Source: Planctomycetaceae bacterium
GTDB taxonomy: Bacteria > Planctomycetota > Planctomycetia > Pirellulales > Thermoguttaceae
Direction of reading: 5' to 3'
DNA length: 10,699 nt
NCBI GenBank assembly: GCA_003532715.1
Contig: DOEZ01000743.1
Location: 999 to 11,697, forward strand
The notes under the pieces were generated by a model. That model searched no databases, had not been told where the DNA came from, and was given only the letters and a program-made list of their open reading frames with translations. Both the position numbers and the translations under genes were made by a program. This document shows positions 1 through 5,589 of this stretch, piece after piece. Positions within the stretch are counted from its first letter, which is position 1. Each line of letters opens with the position of its first letter.

Positions 1-1576
1 CCGCGCCATCGCCCACCAAACCCGGGCACAGCCGCCGACGCCATCGCTCCAGGTCGTCGAATTCGTCGGCCGTTCCCCGGTCGATCGCGACGTCGGCCGA
101 TTGGCCCGTGACGGGTATGCTGGCGGAAACCGAAAGCCGTCCATTCGCCGCGTACTCGTAGCGAACGTCGATCCGCGTTCCGCGCGGCAGATCGGCCGGC
201 AGATCGCGAATGACGCACTTGCCCAGCGGGATGCAGTGTTCGGGTCGGGGGCTTTCGCCCTCGACCACCGCGACTTGCACCGACGACTGACCGGCACGCG
301 CCGTTTGAAAGCGTCTCGATTGCGCGGCGGGCAAGGGGGTGTTCTTCGGAATGAGCGTCACGCTCACTCGGCGGCCCGTCTTCGGCTCGACGCCGACGAC
401 GCCCAGGCTGTGGGAATTGACGTTGATCAGCCTGAAATTGGAGAGCTGGCTGCCGCCCGATGCGTGCATCAACATGGCGGCGTAGAGCGCAGCGCCGTGG
501 GCCACGGCCTCGTCGGGCGACTGGGAGCGGTCGGGCTCCTTGCCCGAGAGATTGCGAAGCATCTCGACGACCATGGGCATGCGGCTCGATCCGCCGATCA
601 AGAGCACGCGGTCGATCATGTTCCATTGCAGGCCGGCCTGGCGAAGCACCAGGCTCGTGGTCGTTTGCGTCCGGCCCAGCAAGTCGATCGTCAGGTTCTC
701 GAACGCCTCGCGGGTGATCTCCTGCCGCATCCGACGACCGTGGTGCGAACAGACAACGGCCGCTTTGCTTCGCTCGCTCAAGGCGTGCTTGGCCTCTTGC
801 ACGTCGATCCACAACTGGGCCGCGTCGTGCGGATCGTCGCGCGGATCGCGCCCGTGTTCGACCTGGAACGCCTCGGCCACGTAGTCGAACAACCGCCGGT
901 CGAAATCGCGGCCTCCGAGCAAGACGTCTCCGTCGGTGGCCACCGTGCGAAACGTGCCCCCCTCGATTTCAAGAATGGTTACGTCGAACGTGCCGCCTCC
1001 CAGATCGTAAACCATGAGCCGTTCGGGTCGCTCCCCCCTGCGCTGCGGCGTCGGAGAGAGAACGGTCTGGTGGTAGCCGAACGCCACGGCCGCGGCGGTC
1101 GGCTCGTTGATGATGTCGAGCACCTCGAGGCCCGCCAAACGGCCGGCGTCTTGCGTCGCCTTGCGGCGTCGCTCGTCGAAGAAGGCCGGCACGGTAACCA
1201 CCACTTGCCGGATCGGGCCCAGGCGTTGTTCGGCGTCCTGCTTAAGCCGTTCGAGCAGAAAGCCGCTAAAGACCTCGGGCGGAACCTCGTGCCCGGCCAC
1301 GGTTCGATGATACGCCGCGCGGCCCATGTCGCGTTTGAAGCAGTCGGCGAAGACCTGGGGCGCGACGACGGAGCCCTTGATCGCCTCCTTGCCGACGATC
1401 ACCCCGTCGTCCTCGAATGCCACCGCGCTGGGCGTGAGCAGGTCGCCCGAACGGTTCGGCAGCGTCATGGGCCGGCCCGTCGCGTCCAAATAGGCCACGA
1501 CCGACAGGGTCGTGCCGAGGTCGATTCCGACGGGCGGTTGATAGGCTTCGCCTTGCGGAGTGGTTTCGCTGGCCAT
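1..1576 (-). CDS. Hsp70/DnaK-like molecular chaperone (3' end outside window)
   Basis: This is an ATP-dependent cytoplasmic Hsp70-type chaperone; 525 codons are visible and no stop is reached before the window edge. Hsp70 ATPase signatures occur in order: phosphate-1 motif GIDLGTT (residues 17-23), INEPTAAAVAFGY (156-168), phosphate-2 motif VYDLGGGTFDVT (189-200) and the adenosine motif LIGGSSRMP (326-334). A beta substrate-binding domain follows from about residue 380, with the family-like stretch TLIPKNTPLP near 407-416. The linker and start of that domain differ from true DnaK: the usual DVTPLSLG is replaced by NVNSHSLG. The remaining sequence (about 490-525) already looks like the end of the beta domain, so the protein may lack a full-length DnaK lid. 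I therefore call it a DnaK paralogue, not dnaK. ATG at 1576 was chosen because it sits 16 codons before the phosphate motif and an in-frame TAG lies upstream; no strong Shine-Dalgarno is seen. It is transcribed divergently from the methyltransferase gene. Confidence 0.93.
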   Translation of the reverse strand, partial: MASETTPQGEAYQPPVGIDLGTTLSVVAYLDATGRPMTLPNRSGDLLTPSAVAFEDDGVIVGKEAIKGSVVAPQVFADCFKRDMGRAAYHRTVAGHEVPPEVFSGFLLERLKQDAEQRLGPIRQVVVTVPAFFDERRRKATQDAGRLAGLEVLDIINEPTAAAVAFGYHQTVLSPTPQRRGERPERLMVYDLGGGTFDVTILEIEGGTFRTVATDGDVLLGGRDFDRRLFDYVAEAFQVEHGRDPRDDPHDAAQLWIDVQEAKHALSERSKAAVVCSHHGRRMRQEITREAFENLTIDLLGRTQTTTSLVLRQAGLQWNMIDRVLLIGGSSRMPMVVEMLRNLSGKEPDRSQSPDEAVAHGAALYAAMLMHASGGSQLSNFRLINVNSHSLGVVGVEPKTGRRVSVTLIPKNTPLPAAQSRRFQTARAGQSSVQVAVVEGESPRPEHCIPLGKCVIRDLPADLPRGTRIDVRYEYAANGRLSVSASIPVTGQSADVAIDRGTADEFDDLERWRRRLCPGLVGDGA

Positions 1577-1760
1577 GTCGCTTTGATCGTGACCCGAGGA
1601 AAAGGCTGCATGCCGGGGCTGCCGGGCGGCTTGTCTGGTACATACCACCCCATGATGCTATCCTAGTCGGAGACGGCCCCAAACACAAGCCGCAAACGAC
1701 GCCGTGGAAGTCGTTCCCCCGCAACCATTTCCGGCGTGTCACTCCCTCGGTGCCGCGACT

Positions 1761-4358
1761 ATGCCACCGCACGGTATGAAAAAACTCGACCCCCAATCGC
1801 TGGTCAACGACTTCGGGTCGCGTTCGACGCTTGCTCGACAGTATTGCCCGACCGGCGAGGCTGCGTCGCCGGAGGTAATGCGGGCGGCGCTCGAGCGTTA
1901 CTTCGCCGCCGTGGTCCGCTCCGTGGCCCAGCGCGTTTTGGGCGATGCCGCGCGGGCGCTCGGCGACGGTTTAGATATGGATGACGTTGAGTCGCGCCAA
2001 CGGCTCGACACGTCCGCGACGACCGGAGGATTGCGCGAACAGCTCGACGTGCAATTGGCCGACTACGACACGGGCGTTTCGCCCGGCGAGCCGCCGCCGG
2101 CAATGGATTGGTTCGGGCCCCTCTACCAGGACTTGTTTCCGCGGGCGTTGCGCCACGCCTTGGGCGAATACTACACGCCCGATTGGCTGGCCGAGCATGT
2201 GTTGGACGCCGTCGGCTACGGCGAGATGCTTGCGGGGGCGTTGGCGAAAGACGCCACGAGCACTCCCCTGCCCCGTTTGCTCGATCCGACGTGTGGCTCG
2301 GGCGTGTTTCTGCTGGCCGCCATTCGGCGGATTCGCGCGGCGGCCGCCGGACGAACTCCGCCCGGCGAATGGGGCCGTTGCATTCTCGATAGCATCGTCG
2401 GTTTCGACGTGAACCGACTGGCCGTGCTGACGGCGCGGGCCAATTGCCTGCTGTCGGTTCGTGATCTGCTTTCGGCGGGCCTCCCCTGCCCTGCCCTGCC
2501 CTTTGGCGGACCGCCCTGCCCTGCCCCGCGGGTCCGCTTGCGCGACGTGATCCTCGATCGATCGGAGCCGGGCGAAACGTTCGACGTGATCGTCGGCAAT
2601 CCACCCTGGATCGCCTGGGACAATCTGCCGGACGACTACCGCGAACGGACGAAGCCGCTTTGGCGCGACTACGGCCTGTTTTCGCTTACCGGCACGCAGG
2701 CCCGACACGGCGGCGGCAAGAAGGACTTGTCGATGCTCGTGCTCTATGCGGCGGCCGACCGCTATCTGTGCGACGGCGGCCGGCTTGGGTTCGTCATTAC
2801 ACAGACGCTTTTTCAGACCAAAGGGGCCGGCGACGGATTTCGGCGGTTTCGACTTGGCGAAGACGGCCCGGCGTTGCGGGTTCTGCGAGTCGACGACATG
2901 GCCCAGTTTCAGCCGTTCGCCGGGGCGGCGAATTGGACGGCCACGATCGCCCTGGAGAAAGGCCGTGAGACGGTCTACCCAGTTCGGTACGTCAAGTGGC
3001 TTCGGCTCGCCTCACCGGATCGAGAAATCGTCCAAAAACGTAGCACAACCGCCCTCGGTTGTGAGAGTAGCATAACCGCCCTCGGTTGTGAAGAATTGAA
3101 GGTGGCCGGCTCTCCCGCAGCCGAGGGCGGCTACGCTACAGCCGAGGGTTTCGCAGCCGGGGGCGGCTACGCTACATGCGCGGTGGAATGCCTTGCCCGG
3201 CCGATCGACGCGGCGCGGCCTCGGTCGCCGTGGATACTTCTGCCGGCCGCGATGAACCGAGACTTTTCCGAGATGACCGGGCCGTCGGACTACACGGCCC
3301 ATCTCGGCGCGAATAGTGGCGGAGCCAATGGAGTCTATTGGGTCGAGATCGTGAGTGCCAAGCATGGGAAAGATGCCCGTGGCACCCAGGATGAACGGCG
3401 CGACGGTGACTCCCAGGCGGACGAACGCTACTTTCGCGGAGCGAAAGGCGACTATGTCGCGAGGGGCGACTATCACGCGAAGGGCGGCTCTCGCGTTCTG
3501 ATCCGCAACTTGGCGGGGGTCGGCAAGCGGGCTGTCGAGCAGGTCGAGGCTCCGATCGAGGCCGAGTTGCTTTTTCCATTGGTCCGCTGGGGCGACTTGG
3601 GCCGGTGGCGAGCCGTGCCCCGTTGCCATCTGCTGTTGGCCCAGGACACCCAAACTCGCTCGGGCATCGACGCCGAGACCATGCAACGAAGTTGGCCGGC
3701 GGCACTCGCATACCTGGCTCGGTTTCGGCCGCTGTTGGAGGAGCGGGCCGCATATCGACGCTACCAGTCGGCCGGGCCGTTCTGGTCGATGTACAATATC
3801 GGCCCGTACACGCTTGCGCCAACGAAAGTCGTCTGGCGGCGGATGGATCGACGGATCAACGCCGCCGTGGTCGAGCCGGTCGAGCATCCGCTGCTGGGCG
3901 TTCGGCCGGTGGTCGTCCAGGAGACGTGCGTCCAGGTGGCCGCCGATTCGGCCGACGAAGCCCACTACCTGGCCTCAGTGCTCAACAGCGCGGTCGTCAA
4001 TTTTCTGGTTGCGGCCCACAGCGTCGGCGGCGGCAAAGGATTCGGCACGCCGTCGATGCTCGACTATTTGAACATCCGGCGTTTCGATCCGGGCGACTCG
4101 CGGCACCGAGCGTTAGCCGAGTTGAGCCGCGAGGCGCACCGGTTGGCGAGAGACGACTGGGCAGCGACATCTCGGCGCGGCGATGCATCCGTTCGAGAAT
4201 CACGCTTGCGTGGAATTCGACGGTCGACCACGTGCAGCCCGAAATCGGATCAGTTGCAGCCGGAGATCGATGCGAGAGTAGGCGAGCTTCGGGGATTATC
4301 CGACCAAGAGGTTCTCGATATAGAAGAAGCCCTGGACTGGCAATCACCGTCAATCTAA
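1761..4358 (+). CDS. Class I N6-adenine DNA methyltransferase, Eco57I/type IIG-like, with repeat-derived insertions
   Basis: Predicted to transfer a methyl group from S-adenosylmethionine to adenine in DNA. From ATG 1761 it is 865 aa. Motif X-like GEYYTP lies at 135-140, SAM-binding motif I DPTCGSGVFLL at 175-185, an acidic motif around GFDVNRL (214-220) and catalytic motif IV NPPW at 280-283. The C-terminal half resembles a target-recognition domain (YNIGPYTLAPTKVVWRRM, 678-695; SVGGGKGFGTPSMLDYLNI, 754-772) and ends in a helical tail (GELRGLSDQEVLDIEEAL). No nuclease motif is evident in the first 130 residues, so it may be an orphan methylase or a methylase whose nuclease partner is elsewhere. 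Four stretches look foreign to the fold: proline-rich 240-257, a repeat block at 427-472, a charged glycine-rich block near 532-578, and 800-830. All keep the reading frame. Alternative starts are ATG 1776 (MKKLDPQSL) and GTG 1704; none has a good Shine-Dalgarno. The specificity sequence cannot be read from the protein. Confidence 0.9.
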   Translation: MPPHGMKKLDPQSLVNDFGSRSTLARQYCPTGEAASPEVMRAALERYFAAVVRSVAQRVLGDAARALGDGLDMDDVESRQRLDTSATTGGLREQLDVQLADYDTGVSPGEPPPAMDWFGPLYQDLFPRALRHALGEYYTPDWLAEHVLDAVGYGEMLAGALAKDATSTPLPRLLDPTCGSGVFLLAAIRRIRAAAAGRTPPGEWGRCILDSIVGFDVNRLAVLTARANCLLSVRDLLSAGLPCPALPFGGPPCPAPRVRLRDVILDRSEPGETFDVIVGNPPWIAWDNLPDDYRERTKPLWRDYGLFSLTGTQARHGGGKKDLSMLVLYAAADRYLCDGGRLGFVITQTLFQTKGAGDGFRRFRLGEDGPALRVLRVDDMAQFQPFAGAANWTATIALEKGRETVYPVRYVKWLRLASPDREIVQKRSTTALGCESSITALGCEELKVAGSPAAEGGYATAEGFAAGGGYATCAVECLARPIDAARPRSPWILLPAAMNRDFSEMTGPSDYTAHLGANSGGANGVYWVEIVSAKHGKDARGTQDERRDGDSQADERYFRGAKGDYVARGDYHAKGGSRVLIRNLAGVGKRAVEQVEAPIEAELLFPLVRWGDLGRWRAVPRCHLLLAQDTQTRSGIDAETMQRSWPAALAYLARFRPLLEERAAYRRYQSAGPFWSMYNIGPYTLAPTKVVWRRMDRRINAAVVEPVEHPLLGVRPVVVQETCVQVAADSADEAHYLASVLNSAVVNFLVAAHSVGGGKGFGTPSMLDYLNIRRFDPGDSRHRALAELSREAHRLARDDWAATSRRGDASVRESRLRGIRRSTTCSPKSDQLQPEIDARVGELRGLSDQEVLDIEEALDWQSPSI
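2483..2501 (-). repeat. CCCTG pentamer run; G-quadruplex-capable on the minus strand
   Basis: On the plus strand CCC tracts alternate with TG four times. Read on the minus strand this gives four runs of at least three G separated by two-base CA loops, the textbook pattern for an intramolecular G-quadruplex. A second, shorter run (CCCTGCCCTGCCCC) follows at 2514-2527 after TTTGGCGGACCG. It lies inside the methyltransferase gene and codes for the proline-rich segment at residues 240-257, between the SAM-binding motifs and NPPW, where homologues would normally have a loop. The pattern is direct observation; quadruplex formation and slippage origin are inference. Confidence 0.6.
3040..3176. repeat. 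Inverted array of four palindromic repeat units inside the methyltransferase gene
   Basis: Two direct 25-bp units begin at 3040 and 3067 (27-bp period, differing at one position). Two units of the opposite orientation begin at 3117 and 3153 (36-bp period). They share the core CCGCCCTCGG, or CCGAGGGCGG in reverse, plus GTAGC or GCTAC at the outer end. Each forward unit is itself a hairpin (ACAACCG, four-base loop, CGGTTGT), and the array as a whole is inverted. Both periods are multiples of three, so the gene stays open and the protein shows S-T/I-T-A-L-G-C-E repeated, then A-A-E/G-G-G-Y-A-T repeated (residues 427-472). The block sits in the linker between the catalytic and target-recognition parts, which probably tolerates insertions. 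Similar short palindromes are, to my recollection, dispersed in planctomycete genomes. Confidence 0.8.
3355..3385. repeat. Hairpin-forming dispersed repeat (GTGCCA...TGGCAC)
   Basis: A 31-bp palindrome inside the methyltransferase gene. The outer arms are GTGCCA and TGGCAC (6 bp), with an inner GCAT/ATGC pairing around GGGAAAG. It starts at the codons for SAKHGKDARG, which look unlike the neighbouring enzyme sequence, and is followed by a hydrophilic stretch rich in D, R and E. I regard it as one of the small dispersed hairpin repeats seen in such genomes. The palindrome is seen directly; its dispersed nature is recalled, not tested. Confidence 0.5.
3431..3494. repeat. CTTTCGC/GCGAAAG hairpin leading into three 18-bp tandem units
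   Basis: A perfect 7-bp hairpin (CTTTCGC, GGA loop, GCGAAAG) at 3431-3447 runs into three imperfect 18-bp tandem units at 3441-3494, the first being GCGAAAGGCGACTATGTC. The units are in frame and encode the hexads AKGDYV, ARGDYH and AKGGSR within the methyltransferase. Enzyme-like sequence resumes directly afterwards (VLIRNLAGVGKR). The CTTTCGCGGAGCGAAAG palindrome is one I recall as very common in planctomycete genomes; copy number here cannot be tested from a single window. Confidence 0.7.
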
Positions 4359-4384
4359 TTGCGACGATCGGTCCGAGGCGGAAG

Positions 4385-5308
4385 CTACTTCGTGGTCTTA
4401 GCCGCTTCCGGCGATTCGGGTTCATTCTCCTCGACTCCGAGAAGTTTCCTGATGACTTTGTCTGCCTTCTTCGGCTGCGTGCCCCGTGGACCGGTGCTGT
4501 AGAAGGCCACCTTGCCATCGACGTCAATGACCACCGTCGCGGCGGCCCATACATGAAACGCCTTCAAGGCCGCGTTATCCATGCGATCGATCAAGGTCGG
4601 GATCGTGAGTTCCAGCCCCTCGATGCATTTTGAGGCGGCGGTGATGCGTTCTTCGATGGTTGCGTGCTGGACGATCTGGGGAGCCGAAGAACGTTCCGTG
4701 TCGGCCGAGTCGCCATTCTCGGTTTTCTCCGTGCCCGACTGCTCGGTCGGGTGGATTTCTCGGACGTAGACCAGGTAGATGGCAATCTTCTCGTTATCTT
4801 TGTACGACTCGTACAAACGCTGCACGTCGGGAGCCGTGCGGCGGAAAGGCCCTCACGTGTAGCTCGTAAGAAAGACACAAACCACTTTCCGACCCCGTAA
4901 CGCGGAAAGCTGGATTGTGTCACCGGTAAGGCCGTAGGTCGACTTGCCCTCGGCATCAACCATCAGCTCAAGGACCGGCAAGTCGAAGTCGGGAGCCGGT
5001 TGCCCGACCTTCAGTTGCGCGGGCGCTCGACGTCCAAGAAGAGCCGCCAGCCGCTTGACTTCATCGGCATCGATCATGCCGTCGCGATTCGTGTCGGCCC
5101 GCTGCATCATGCGATCGGCATTTCTCGGGGGCAACTCATCACGGCTGACTTTGCCGTCCGCATTCCGGTCAAGTCTCTTGAGGCGTTCCGCAGCCACTTC
5201 CGCGGCGCGATCCACTTCGGAAGGATCGGCCGGAGACTGTGCCTTCGACTCGACCGGACAATGGAACGCCAGCGCTACAACCCAGAAACAGAGGTACCGA
5301 TTTCGCAC
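4385..5308 (-). CDS. Probable selenoprotein: secreted EF-hand iodothyronine-deiodinase-like redoxin (UGA = Sec152)
   Basis: Predicted thioredoxin-fold oxidoreductase, 307 aa if the in-frame UGA at 4853-4855 is read as selenocysteine. The GTG start at 5308 follows a strong Shine-Dalgarno (AAAGGAGT, 5315-5322). Residues 1-24 form a signal peptide (RNR, hydrophobic YLCFWVVALAF, probable cleavage after SKA), so the protein should act outside the cytoplasm. Two canonical EF-hand loops follow: DRNADGKVSRDE (47-58) and DTNRDGMIDADE (72-83). The redoxin domain starts at VGQPAPDFDLPV (101-112). The active-site region reads VCVFLTSYT-UGA-GPFRR, which aligns with the deiodinase pattern GSCT-U-P-x-F. Downstream, in the same frame, family-like features continue: IYLVYVREIHPTE (177-189), IEERITAASKC (218-228), IPTLIDRMDNA (236-246) and a GPRG motif (273-276). 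No CxxU partner is present; Cys228 is the only later cysteine. The true substrate is unknown; iodothyronine itself is unlikely. The alternative is a nonsense mutation or base error of a Cys codon (TGC or TGT). The gene converges on the methyltransferase with 26 bp between stops. Confidence 0.8.
4818..4843 (-). promoter_or_regulatory. Candidate bacterial SECIS hairpin downstream of the in-frame UGA
   Basis: Counting the U of the UGA as 1, bases 13-38 of the mRNA form a hairpin: CGC pairs with GCG, then a single C/A mismatch, then GCACG pairs with CGUGC around the eight-base loop GCUCCCGA. The loop begins 18 bases after the UGA and starts with G. That fits the general rules for bacterial SECIS elements (stem-loop just 3' of the UGA, loop about 16-37 bases away, G near the loop start). 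The bulged U of the E. coli fdhF element is not evident. The stem is seen in the sequence; SelB binding is inference. Confidence 0.55.
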
Positions 5309-5314
5309 CGAAAT

Positions 5315-5322
5315 ACTCCTTT
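5315..5322 (-). promoter_or_regulatory. Ribosome binding site that sets the GTG start of the selenoprotein gene
   Basis: AAAGGAGT on the minus strand lies about six bases before GTG 5308. The open frame continues upstream to an ATG at 5392. However, translation from GTG gives a clean signal peptide beginning (M)RNRYLCFW, whereas the longer version would bury it behind 28 unremarkable residues. This site therefore favours the GTG start. Confidence 0.75.
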
Positions 5323-5589
5323 CAGAGTGAAAGCCGCCACAACCACGAGGGGTGTCTTGCGCGGGCTTTCGGAATTGGACGGAAGAACCCAAGAGCTATG
5401 AACCCCGCGGCCGAGCCGAGGTTTCGCGAAATGGCATCGCAATCCGTCACTCCGGGGAGATCGGCCGCGATCGTGCTTCTTCAGTCGCCGGGCGCCCACT
5501 CGAACCTGCCGGTCGTCTCGCTTGGCAATCGCAATGGGCGTGATTGGCCGTCCTTGCACCCACGCGAGACGAATGTCACGAGATGTCCC

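Noticed and set aside
101..1666. A 521-codon open frame on the plus strand at the left end
   Set aside because: It is the antisense shadow of the Hsp70 gene, which has all ATPase motifs on the minus strand.
3040..3176. CRISPR array
   Set aside because: There are only four short units in two opposite orientations, with spacers of 2-26 bases, inside an open coding frame and with no cas genes.
3012..3965. A 317-codon minus-strand open frame
   Set aside because: It is opposite the methyltransferase gene and gains its length from stop-free repeat sequence; no domain is recognisable.
4385..4825. A separate small gene encoding only the C-terminal redoxin part
   Set aside because: It begins at an internal GTG without a ribosome site, lacks the active site and half of the thioredoxin fold, and is in the same frame as the upstream open frame across a single UGA; a Sec-containing single protein explains it better.
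4853..4855. Frameshift as the reason for the split deiodinase-like gene
   Set aside because: Both halves are in the same reading phase and the amino-acid pattern is continuous across the UGA, so no base needs to be inserted or removed.
5275..5559. A small arginine-rich minus-strand open frame between typA and the selenoprotein gene
   Set aside because: It overlaps the selenoprotein start out of frame, has no recognisable motif or clear ribosome site, and its composition looks like random GC-rich reading. I see no supported gene in 5309-5589.
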